In this document: piece after piece, positions 1 through 5,261 of the stretch
Position numbering within the stretch: position 1 is the first letter of the stretch
Layout of the letters: every line of letters starts with the position of its first letter
Source: JBQTIP01 sp052388025
GTDB lineage: Bacteria > Actinomycetota > UBA4738 > HRBIN12
Length of the DNA: 5,261 nucleotides
Direction of reading: 5' to 3'
NCBI GenBank assembly: GCA_052388025.1
Contig: JBQTIP010000261.1
Location: forward strand, 1-5,261
Translations under genes and position numbers: made by a program
Notes under the pieces: model-generated
Database searches by the model: none
What the model was told of the DNA's origin: nothing
The model's input: only the letters and a program-made list of their open reading frames with translations

Positions 1-1
1 C

Positions 2-1234
2 GACTACGCGAACAACACCTGGGGCGACGCCGCCGGGGAGAAGCCCTACCGCGGCATCACCGTCACCTTCGACGACGCGGATCTGTGGAACGAGGTCAAG
101 ACCTCCCGCGTGGGCGGGGCGGAGATCATCGCGACCGATGCGCCGTCCCAGGCGCGGTACTTCACGCGCACCCTGTCTAAGACGGGGCTGCTCCTCGCCG
201 ATGATGAGACGGCGGCCGGCCACGGTGCCTATCTGCTGTCCCGGTTCCGCGAGCCAAAGACCAGGGTCTCCTCGCTCGAGATCGATCCCCGCCGGGAGGC
301 GCAGTGGGCGGCCGTCATGGCCCGCGACATCGGGGACCGCATCAGGGTCCGTCGGCGCCCGCCCGGCTCCCTCACGGCTCCGACGGAGATCCCCGGGAAC
401 AAGCTATGGCTCGCTGCGCGCCTGCTCACCGGCCTCGCCGACACGAATCCCGTCTCGAGCTGGCCCGACTCCTCCGGGCAGGCGAACACCGTGACGGGCT
501 CCGGCACCACCCGACCGCTCTACCGGACGGGGATCGTAAATGGCCTGCCGGTCGTCCGCTTCGACGGGGTCGACGACGTTCTTCAAACGGCGGCCTCCCC
601 GACCGTGCCGAAGGGAACGGCGCCGCTCACTGTCATCGCCGTCGCCTCCAGGTCTGCCGCCGCGTCGGTCCGCACGGTCTGCGGGCACAACTCGGCCGTG
701 GCCGGGTGGGCGTTCGGTCGCGACGCGACGGTGGCCGAGGCGCGGTTTGCCACCCGAGGGATCCTCGACTACGACCAAGATGGCGGATGGCCGGCGGCCT
801 CCACGTTCTACGTCACGGCGGCCGTCTTCGACGCCTCCGCCGATGTGACCTTCTGGCGCTCCGGGGCGCGCCTCGGCACCGTCGTCGGCACATCCTTTGC
901 GGCCGACCCGACGACGACGGCCTTCCGCGTCGGCGCCTCGTCCGCGAACTTCTTCGACTCGGATATCGCCGAGCTGGTGATCTACGACTCGGCCCTTACG
1001 GATGGGCAACTCAAGGCCGTCGTGGACTACCTCGCGGACATCTACGGAATCAAGGTGGCCGGCGGGTACAACTGGCAGCACGACCTGTTCATCGAAGGCA
1101 TCGACGAGCGCGTGACGACGGAGGACTGGATGACCACGTTCGCGCTCTCGCCAGCCTTCGGGGTCGCCGACGTGTGGACCCTAGACGACCCCGAGTTCGG
1201 CATCCTGGGGCACTCGACGGTGCTCGGATACTAG
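2..1234 (+). CDS. Phage tail-hub/minor tail protein with inserted LamG-like domain (5' partial)
   Basis: The reading frame is open from base 2, so the gene begins upstream; the GTG at 110 is an internal Val codon. The visible 410 residues fall into three parts. Residues 1-132 resemble the C-terminal domain of phage tail-tip/minor tail proteins: LWNEV at 28-32, a GG pair at 38-39, a Ser-Gln near 49, then a stretch ending in GDR and RRRPPG (117-122). Residues about 133-355 form a LamG/concanavalin-A-like jelly roll, with WPDSSG (154-159), NG-PVVRFDGVDD (to 192) and the typical final strand IAELVIYDSALT (322-333) before a helix ending YGI. Residues 356-410 resume the tail fold with LFIEGI (362-367), WMTTFALSP (376-384) and the terminal LGHSTVLGY. 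In relatives I recall, RRRPP-G and the VEGI strand are almost adjacent, so the lectin-like part looks inserted in a loop. It probably acts in the virion at the tail tip; carbohydrate binding is inferred. The gene ends in TAG, two bases before the next start. Confidence 0.82.
   Translation, partial: DYANNTWGDAAGEKPYRGITVTFDDADLWNEVKTSRVGGAEIIATDAPSQARYFTRTLSKTGLLLADDETAAGHGAYLLSRFREPKTRVSSLEIDPRREAQWAAVMARDIGDRIRVRRRPPGSLTAPTEIPGNKLWLAARLLTGLADTNPVSSWPDSSGQANTVTGSGTTRPLYRTGIVNGLPVVRFDGVDDVLQTAASPTVPKGTAPLTVIAVASRSAAASVRTVCGHNSAVAGWAFGRDATVAEARFATRGILDYDQDGGWPAASTFYVTAAVFDASADVTFWRSGARLGTVVGTSFAADPTTTAFRVGASSANFFDSDIAELVIYDSALTDGQLKAVVDYLADIYGIKVAGGYNWQHDLFIEGIDERVTTEDWMTTFALSPAFGVADVWTLDDPEFGILGHSTVLGY
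398..1066 (+). other. LamG/ConA-like jelly-roll domain inserted in the tail protein
   Basis: This marks the approximate bounds of the domain nested in the tail protein. It opens with an LWLAARLLTGL stretch, continues with W-P-D-S-S-G and N-G-x-P-V-V-R-F-D-G-V-D-D, and closes with a strand of type I-A-E-L-V-I-Y-D followed by the helix LKAVVDYLADIYGI. These are the usual start and end signatures of LamG-like folds in secreted and phage proteins. Such domains often bind glycans, but no ligand can be deduced here. Boundaries are judged by eye and could be off by about 10 residues on either side. Confidence 0.75.
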
Positions 1235-1236
1235 GG

Positions 1237-1545
1237 ATGCGCCGTCTCCTTCGCGCCGGCGACGCACCTCCCCCACCGGAGCCACCGCCGCTCGGGACGA
1301 AGGCCCGCGCGTGGGTGAACCACGGACGTTGGCTCGCCTCCTGCCCCGTCTGCGGCTCGGCGCACCTCGTCAAAGAGGAGCATCTGCTCTCGTGCTGCGG
1401 CTTCGCCTTCGAGGTCCGCTGGCCCGCGGAGGCGAACGAGATCGAAGCCCTGCTCCTGCGCCGTCCGAGCGCCGAGTCGATGAACTGGTCCGATGAGAGC
1501 CTCGAGCGGCTCCAGGCCGAGAACGCGGAGCACGGGGTGTCATGA
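1237..1545 (+). CDS. Small zinc-knuckle-like phage protein, 102 aa
   Basis: This short protein has a Pro-rich leader (PPPPEPPP at residues 11-18), then the segment WVNHGRW (26-32), a Cys pair CPVC (36-39), a second pair of adjacent cysteines C53-C54, and a C-terminal acidic helix ending ENAEHG. From memory, similar 80-100 residue proteins containing NHGRW, CP-x-C, a WP motif and an ENxxHG ending recur among tail genes of high-GC phages. Their function is unknown to me; a structural zinc site is plausible. The usual second knuckle is C-x-x-C, whereas here it is C-C. The ATG lies two bases after the upstream stop with no clear Shine-Dalgarno sequence, so translation is probably coupled to the tail gene; a later start is possible but would remove only the Pro-rich leader. 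The stop overlaps the next ATG (ATGA). Confidence 0.72.
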   Translation: MRRLLRAGDAPPPPEPPPLGTKARAWVNHGRWLASCPVCGSAHLVKEEHLLSCCGFAFEVRWPAEANEIEALLLRRPSAESMNWSDESLERLQAENAEHGVS

Positions 1546-3059
1546 GTGCCGGGATGGTGCGTGAGCACGCCACCGACTGGGTCGTGGATCCCAAGCTCTT
1601 CGCCTCGCACTCGATCCGGATCGGCACCGTGATCGAGCCGGGTAATACGCTCATCATCTTCGCCCTGGCCTCCGGGTATCCCTCCGAGACCGACACGGCC
1701 TACACCGTGACGGACACGCGGGGCAACTTCTACTCCCTGGATGCGTTCATCCCGCTGAACGCCGGCCCGCCGGATTTCTCCTTCTTCGCGGCGGCGATCC
1801 TGTCGGCCCCGGTCCGAAACCGCTTGCAGTCGGGCGATCTGATCGTTCTCGGATTTCCGTCGTTGACGCTTATGGCCTACGTCGGCGTGCAGGAGTGGCG
1901 CGACCTCGACACCTCCGTTCGCCGGGTCTATGCCTCCGCGACCGCCCACCCGATCCCCGCGTCGCCCAGCGCTCCGGCGAAGATCAAGACGGCGTCGGTC
2001 ACGGCCTCCTCCGGGGTCCGCGGCGGGGACCTCGTCGTCGCCCTCGCGGGCATCGGGGACATGGGCCGCCTCGCCGCGCCGGATGCGTATGCGTTCAGGG
2101 AGGACCCCGACACCGGCGGCGGGGCTCCGTGGATCAGTCGCGGCGGCCACTCGATCGCCACGGACACATCCGACAGCGCGGCCGAGGGCAGGAACCTCGG
2201 GATCGAGGTCCACACCGCCTCGAAGATCCCTGCCACGCCGCACACGCCGACATATGACCCCTCGATCGACATCGCCGTGTTCGAGTTCTATTGGTCGCTT
2301 CTGATCGTCGCCTACCGCGCGCGCGCAGTTTGGACCGAGCCCCGAGTCTGGACCGTAGGTGAGAAGGTCACCGCCGCTAAGCTGAATGCGGAACTCCGAG
2401 GCGATCTCCTGCAAACCACGACGGCGATCGTGCAGGCGGCCGGGGATATGGCCGTCGGCGTCGCGGCGAACGAGCTCATGCGTCTCCCCGCGGGCTCGGA
2501 GGGTGCGTTCCTGCGCGTGGGGAACGACCTCGTACCGAGCTGGTCACACCCGGGGATCATCGCGTTCACCTACCGCAATGCCCCCCGTCGCCAGGTGATC
2601 CAGTTCGACTCGACCGCCAGGGTCGCCCGCACCCCAGCGGGCCTCCCGCCGCTCGGCGACAACCGCGTCGGGCTCATCGTGTCGTTTCGCGCGCCCGCCT
2701 CCGGCGCCGTCGTCGTGAGAGGCTGGGCTCTGGTCGGCCCGCTGGTACCTCGCGAGGAGAAGATCAAGCCGGGCGAGGTCTGGTCCCAAGGGCAGCTGCA
2801 GACGTGGTCGCTCTTCGACGAGGTGGCAGCCATCTCCGGGACGGACTACGAGGTGCTCCTCGCGGGCAGCACCGCAGGGCTGCTGCATCGGGCAGCCGCC
2901 GCCTGGTTGCTCACGGGCCTCGTCGCGGGACAGCTCTACACGATCCGGTGGGCGGTGCGAACGGAGATCCCCGGGGGGTCCGGTGCCGGGCCCTCCTACT
3001 GGATCTACGGCGGACCCTATGGCCCGCTCGTGATGACGGTCTCGGAGGCGGCCGCCTGA
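1542..3059 (+). CDS. Fibre-like tail protein: beta-rich N-terminal region, shared module, C-terminal beta domain
   Basis: The 505-residue product has no signal peptide or clear membrane segment. Residues about 25-255 look like a beta-sandwich region of the kind seen in phage fibre/adhesin-like proteins: GNTLIIFAL (34-42), VTDTRGNFYS (56-65), then a second strand-rich half with GGDLVVALAG (161-170) and a closing strand DIAVFEFYW (243-251). Residues about 262-335 carry the module that starts the next two genes: WTEPRVW, GEKVTAAKLN, AGDMAVGVAAN and LxRL. Residues 336-505 are strand-rich, with SFRAPASGAVVV at 381-392 matching the corresponding part of the next gene. A receptor-binding or fibre role is inferred from the position between tail-hub and lysis genes. 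The ATG overlaps the preceding stop; a GGAG at 1527-1530 is weak and distant. A second ATG at 1554 is a possible alternative start. Confidence 0.75.
   Translation: MSAGMVREHATDWVVDPKLFASHSIRIGTVIEPGNTLIIFALASGYPSETDTAYTVTDTRGNFYSLDAFIPLNAGPPDFSFFAAAILSAPVRNRLQSGDLIVLGFPSLTLMAYVGVQEWRDLDTSVRRVYASATAHPIPASPSAPAKIKTASVTASSGVRGGDLVVALAGIGDMGRLAAPDAYAFREDPDTGGGAPWISRGGHSIATDTSDSAAEGRNLGIEVHTASKIPATPHTPTYDPSIDIAVFEFYWSLLIVAYRARAVWTEPRVWTVGEKVTAAKLNAELRGDLLQTTTAIVQAAGDMAVGVAANELMRLPAGSEGAFLRVGNDLVPSWSHPGIIAFTYRNAPRRQVIQFDSTARVARTPAGLPPLGDNRVGLIVSFRAPASGAVVVRGWALVGPLVPREEKIKPGEVWSQGQLQTWSLFDEVAAISGTDYEVLLAGSTAGLLHRAAAAWLLTGLVAGQLYTIRWAVRTEIPGGSGAGPSYWIYGGPYGPLVMTVSEAAA
2325..2546 (+). repeat. Shared fibre module, copy 1 (internal to gene 3)
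   Basis: This is the internal copy of a roughly 70-residue module (residues 262-335 of the 505-residue protein), with the order W-T-x-P-R, G-E, T-A-A-x-L, L-R, A-A-G-D-M-A, A-N-x-L-x-R-L. It matches the other two copies at most of these positions but has lost the D-N-L-x-E-T-x-P-A-K segment, reading GDLLQTTTAIV instead. It is the most divergent of the three and the only one not at a protein N-terminus. Confidence 0.75.
3044..3048 (+). promoter_or_regulatory. Shine-Dalgarno for gene 4
   Basis: GGAGG lies ten bases before the ATG at 3059, inside the end of gene 3. It supports that ATG as the true start, together with the TGATG overlap. Confidence 0.5.
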
Positions 3060-3069
3060 TGGCCTGGAC
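3056..3069 (+). repeat. 14-base direct repeat across stop/start junction, copy 1
   Basis: CTGATGGCCTGGAC spans the end of gene 3 and the start of gene 4 and recurs exactly at 3700-3713. It encodes the stop, the ATG and Ala-Trp plus part of Thr. Confidence 0.85.
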
Positions 3070-3280
3070 CGCGCCCCGCACCTGGCTGGAAGGCGAGCAG
3101 ACGACGGCCGCCATCTTGACAGCACACCTACGGGACAATCTCCGTGAGACGGCGCCCGCCAAGATCGCGGCGGCGGGCGATCTCGCCATCGGTGCGGGGG
3201 CGAACGCGCTGAAACGCCTCGGCATCGGCAAGGGGGGGCAGTTTCTGCAGGTCGCGGCGGGTATCTGGGCATGGGTGGAT
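3059..3280 (+). repeat. Shared fibre module, copy 2 (start of gene 4)
   Basis: This is the N-terminal copy in the 214-residue protein. The polypeptide has W3, P6, the GE pair at 12-13, RDN at 25-27, PAK at 33-35, GDL at 40-42 and NAL at 49-51. From memory, the pattern with a DNL-E-T segment followed by AGDL and ANAL-RL is common at the head of tail-fibre-like proteins in phages and metagenomic contigs. It is probably an attachment or assembly module; that role is inferred. Confidence 0.8.
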
Positions 3281-3703
3281 GCGACGCCCGCGGCGCTCGC
3301 GCGTGCCTCCTACGGGCCGGCGGCCGACAGGCCCACCACCTCGACCACGTTCGTCAACGTCGATGCGGCTCTGGCCGTCACGTTCACGGCGCCGGCCTCG
3401 GGCCTCGTGCTCGTGTGCCTGCAGGGGCTTGCGGAGGCGACCGGGACGGGCAACGGTACCTACTACTGGAACCTCCGCGACGCCGGCGTCGGCATGGCGG
3501 GGACGGAGCAGGAAATCTGCACCGCCCCAAGCGGGCGCATGGGGCGCATCTACCGCACGGTCCTCTCGGGACTTACCGGTTCGAAGACGCTCACCTGGGG
3601 GCACAAGGTGTCGGTCTCGACCACGACGGGCGCGCTTCGGACCAACGCGGTGGCGGGGACGCAGTCGGGGTCCCAGGCCCTCATGGAAGTCTGGGCCCTC
3701 TGA
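3059..3703 (+). CDS. Fibre-like tail protein, short paralogue (module plus beta domain), 214 aa
   Basis: The protein starts directly with the shared module: MAWTAPRTW, GEQTTAAIL, LRDNLRET, PAKIAAAGDLAIGAGANAL, with a probable hinge after WAWVD (71-74). Residues about 84-214 form a strand-rich domain with FVNVDAALAVTFTAPASGLV (98-117) and a terminal strand ALMEVWAL. The next gene has a corresponding ending AIMEAWTL before its extension, so the C-terminal domains of the two are also related, although the middle differs. Start choice: the ATG shares its A with the upstream TGA (TGATG), the module begins at this Met, and a GGAGG lies at 3044-3048, ten bases upstream. A longer open frame upstream of 3059 is only a shadow of the previous gene. 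The role is probably a virion tail fibre or tip component; this is inferred. Confidence 0.8.
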   Translation: MAWTAPRTWLEGEQTTAAILTAHLRDNLRETAPAKIAAAGDLAIGAGANALKRLGIGKGGQFLQVAAGIWAWVDATPAALARASYGPAADRPTTSTTFVNVDAALAVTFTAPASGLVLVCLQGLAEATGTGNGTYYWNLRDAGVGMAGTEQEICTAPSGRMGRIYRTVLSGLTGSKTLTWGHKVSVSTTTGALRTNAVAGTQSGSQALMEVWAL

Positions 3704-3713
3704 TGGCCTGGAC
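3700..3713 (+). repeat. 14-base direct repeat across stop/start junction, copy 2
   Basis: This is an exact second copy of CTGATGGCCTGGAC at the gene 4/gene 5 junction, 644 bases after the first. The spacing equals the length of gene 4, so the whole gene is bracketed by the repeat. Confidence 0.85.
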
Positions 3714-3912
3714 GATGCCGAAGGCTTTCGCGGTGGGCGAGCTCGTCTCGGGGGCGACGCTCAATACCTACGTCCGGGACAACCTGCTCGAGACCGAGCC
3801 CGCGAAGATCACGGCGGCCGAGGATCTCATCCGAGCGACGGGACCAAATGCCCTCGCGCGTGTGGCTGTGGGAGCGAACGGGCAGTACTGCCGGATCATC
3901 GGTGGCGTCCCC
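3703..3912 (+). repeat. Shared fibre module, copy 3 (start of gene 5)
   Basis: This is the N-terminal copy in the 302-residue protein, about half identical to copy 2 over the first 61 residues. RDNLLET-PAKI and the NAL-R segment are kept, while the AGD element is altered to AED and the following glycines are partly replaced. Confidence 0.8.
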
Positions 3913-4611
3913 GCAGCCTCCGGCGGGGCATCCCCGGCGCCCACCGGGAGAATCGCCGCCGTCTACTACGATCCCGTCAGCCTTACCACGATCAGCTGGT
4001 CCGCTCCCACGCCGGCCGCCGGGCAGACCCTTTGGAACGATGTCGACGCCACCAATCTTGCGCTCACGGTGACACCGCCGGGGAACGGGCGGTTGTTCAT
4101 CCTCCTATCCGCGGTGGCCGTAGCCAAGGCGGCCGGCGCGAACGGGAAGAATCTCACGGCCGCGTGGGGACTGCGGGTGGGATCGGCGACCGTGGTCCGC
4201 CCCCATCTCGGCACCGAGGCCTTCGTCGTTCCCCCGACCGGCATCCGCGAGCGATGCTCTCATGCGATCGTCCTCGAGGGGCTCGCTCCGACCTCGCAGA
4301 CATTCCGCTGGATCTTCTCGCCCAACAGCTACGACCCCGGCACCGCGACTATCCGTCCTTCGACCGAGATCTGGTGCGGCGGTGAATCGGGCCCGGCGAT
4401 CATGGAGGCTTGGACCTTGCCGGATGACCTGATCGCGCAGGATCGGGAATCCATCCGCGTGGCCGAGCAGATCCTGGAGGACACGATCCAGACACTCCAG
4501 TCGGGAGGATCGGCAGCGGCCTCGCAGCTCACCGTGTCCGATCTCGCGATCACGCAATACACGATTGGCCAAGCCGGCAAGGGGCCTCCCGGGATCAAGC
4601 CGCCCGTGTAG
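3703..4611 (+). CDS. Fibre-like tail protein, long paralogue with C-terminal helix, 302 aa
   Basis: Residues 1-61 repeat the module of the preceding gene (about 31 of 61 identical by hand alignment: MAWT-P, GE, RDNL-ET-PAKI-AA-DL, NAL-R, G-GQ). Residues about 72-85 are a Gly/Ala/Pro-rich hinge. Residues 85-238 are strand-rich, with TLWNDVDATNLALTVTPP (109-126) aligning to the same place in the preceding paralogue and closing with AIMEAWTLP. Unlike that paralogue, the chain continues with a 60-residue tail: a helix with hydrophobics every seven residues (I244, I251, L258, L265), a Gly/Ser break, then a Pro/Gly-rich end. The ATG overlaps the previous stop (TGATG); the only purine-rich signal, GGAAG at 3685-3689, is weak, so coupling is likely. 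The gene ends in TAG. Function as a tail fibre or tip component is inferred from context. Confidence 0.8.
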   Translation: MAWTMPKAFAVGELVSGATLNTYVRDNLLETEPAKITAAEDLIRATGPNALARVAVGANGQYCRIIGGVPAASGGASPAPTGRIAAVYYDPVSLTTISWSAPTPAAGQTLWNDVDATNLALTVTPPGNGRLFILLSAVAVAKAAGANGKNLTAAWGLRVGSATVVRPHLGTEAFVVPPTGIRERCSHAIVLEGLAPTSQTFRWIFSPNSYDPGTATIRPSTEIWCGGESGPAIMEAWTLPDDLIAQDRESIRVAEQILEDTIQTLQSGGSAAASQLTVSDLAITQYTIGQAGKGPPGIKPPV

Positions 4612-4638
4612 GGGGGGCACCGTATAGGAGGAGCTGCC
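4612..4638 (+). other. Short intergenic gap before the endolysin
   Basis: This 27-base stretch is the only real gap in the window. It starts with a run of G and contains the endolysin ribosome binding site. I see no hairpin with a U-tract and no convincing promoter. It contains no stop codon in the shared frame of the two flanking genes. Confidence 0.7.
4626..4633 (+). promoter_or_regulatory. Strong Shine-Dalgarno of the endolysin gene
   Basis: AGGAGGAG ends five bases before the ATG at 4639 (seven bases from the AGGAGG core). It is by far the best ribosome binding site in the window and fixes the endolysin start. Confidence 0.85.
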
Positions 4639-5261
4639 ATGTCCGCAAACTGGGCCGAGTACCTACCGCCGTACCGCGACTTCCCCGTTCGGCCCTACGG
4701 GCTGATCCGGCCTCGAGTGCTCGTCATCCACGTGACCGAAGGCATCTGGCCGACCGCCGGCCACCAGCCCGCCGAGCTCTGCCGGGCGCGCGCTTCACGC
4801 GGCGTGGCGGTAACCTGGCACTGGACGGTCGGCAACGACGGGACCGCCTGGCGTCATCTGGGCTTCCACGAGGAGGGCGCGCACGACGCCGGCATCAACT
4901 CCATCTCCGTCGGGATTGAGCACGCCGGGGAGAGCGCGAAGACGCCGTGGGCGCACTTCCCCAGCCAGCTCGCAACCTCGGCCAAGATCGCCGCGGCCTT
5001 CTGCCGGTTCATCGGCCGCGCGCCGTCTCGCGAGTTCATCATCGGCCACGTCGAGGACGCGCGCTTCGGCGGCACATCCACTCATACCGACCCGGGGCCG
5101 CACTGGCCGTGGGAGGACTACATGGCGGCCGTTCAAGCCGCCTACGAGGAGGAGGACATGACCCCTGAGCAGACGCAGATCCTTGCCGACGCGAAGGCGT
5201 TCCTAGATGCCCTGCGCGAGCAACTGGGGGAGAAGGACGCCCCGAACAAGCCCGCCCGCCC
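4639..5261 (+). CDS. Endolysin: N-acetylmuramoyl-L-alanine amidase, Amidase_2 type (3' partial)
   Basis: The visible 207 residues begin with a zinc amidase domain (about 25-162) that cleaves the bond between N-acetylmuramic acid and L-alanine in peptidoglycan. The family landmarks are in order: VIHVTEG with the first predicted zinc ligand H31; TWHWTVGNDGTAWRHLG (59-75), the strand pair seen as HY-V-x-x-DG-T in relatives; AHDAGINSISVGIEHAG (81-97), including the conserved GIE; GHVED with H137; and HTDPGPHWPW (149-158). By analogy with AmpD, H31, H137 and D151 would bind zinc. After about residue 163 comes a charged helical stretch (MTPEQTQILADAKAFLDAL) and a Pro/Ala/Lys-rich linker, which probably leads to a second, cell-wall-binding or anchoring part beyond the window. 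No signal peptide is visible, so release should need a holin, which is not present here. The gene runs off the window with no stop. Confidence 0.93.
   Translation, partial: MSANWAEYLPPYRDFPVRPYGLIRPRVLVIHVTEGIWPTAGHQPAELCRARASRGVAVTWHWTVGNDGTAWRHLGFHEEGAHDAGINSISVGIEHAGESAKTPWAHFPSQLATSAKIAAAFCRFIGRAPSREFIIGHVEDARFGGTSTHTDPGPHWPWEDYMAAVQAAYEEEDMTPEQTQILADAKAFLDALREQLGEKDAPNKPAR

Noticed and set aside
304..1236. Long upstream extension of the frame of the 102-residue protein
   Set aside because: The upstream part is Arg/His-rich shadow translation of the tail gene. The recognisable protein starts at 1237, directly after the stop of the tail gene.
1089..2414. Long open frame on the minus strand (441 codons) opposite genes 1 to 3
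   Set aside because: Its product is Arg/Gly-rich and low in complexity, as expected for the antisense of GC-rich coding DNA; it spans three well-supported overlapping genes and has no recognisable motif.
3232..3703. Possible -1 frameshift at the seven-G run 3232-3238, which would read without a stop into gene 5
   Set aside because: The alternative frame translates to an Arg/Gly/His-rich shadow, while the gene 4 frame continues with a coherent beta domain and gene 5 has its own module start. There is no classical slippery heptamer or clear downstream structure.
1542..4611. Diversity-generating retroelement targets in the fibre genes
   Set aside because: No reverse transcriptase, no template repeat and no near-identical variable repeat is visible in the window; the paralogues differ in all codon positions rather than at adenines.
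4611..4617. Second seven-G run after the gene 5 stop
   Set aside because: It is a homopolymer in a short gap, probably incidental; it matters only as a place where sequencing could miscount a base.
4612..4638. Terminator or promoter between gene 5 and the endolysin
   Set aside because: No stable inverted repeat with a T-tract and no -35/-10 pair can be seen in 27 bases; only the ribosome binding site is supported.
4854..5136. Minus-strand open frames opposite the endolysin
   Set aside because: They lie antisense to a clear amidase and show no features of their own beyond GC-rich shadow composition.

Overview
The window is one gene-dense, GC-rich (roughly two-thirds G+C by eye) block in which every supportable gene lies on the + strand. 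It reads as the tail-tip/fibre and lysis region of a tailed (siphovirus-like) phage or prophage. The Asp-Leu-Trp-Asn type tail-hub protein, the short Cys-containing protein after it and the amidase endolysin are of a type I associate with phages of high-GC Gram-positive, probably actinobacterial, hosts. The host cannot be fixed from the sequence. No integrase, attachment site, tRNA or bacterial gene is present, so free phage and prophage cannot be told apart.

Layout: (1) 2-1234, the 3'-terminal 410 codons of a tail-hub-like protein whose C-terminal domain is interrupted by a LamG/concanavalin-A-like jelly-roll domain. (2) 1237-1545, a 102-residue protein with a zinc-knuckle-like Cys pattern. 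(3) 1542-3059, a 505-residue fibre-like protein with a 260-residue beta-rich N-terminal region, a short conserved module and a beta-rich C-terminal region. (4) 3059-3703 and (5) 3703-4611, two further fibre-like proteins that start directly with the same module and end in beta-rich domains; the second carries an extra C-terminal helix and Pro/Gly tail. (6) 4639 to the window end, a peptidoglycan amidase (endolysin) cut by the window edge.

Genes 1 to 5 are packed with a 2-base gap or with start/stop overlaps (ATGA or TGATG), as expected for one translationally coupled late operon. Only the endolysin has an intergenic gap and a strong Shine-Dalgarno sequence. The likely division of labour is: gene 1 builds or decorates the tail tip, genes 3 to 5 form accessory fibres or receptor-binding parts attached through a shared N-terminal module, and gene 6 degrades the cell wall at lysis. 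The roles of genes 3 to 5 are inferred from position and architecture.

I found no evidence of a wholly new system such as a defence, retroelement or CRISPR locus. The points of most interest are the lectin-like domain spliced into a tail-hub fold, the three consecutive genes sharing one module with divergent partners, the compressed Cys-Cys knuckle in the small protein, and the in-frame amber codon separating the last tail gene from the endolysin.
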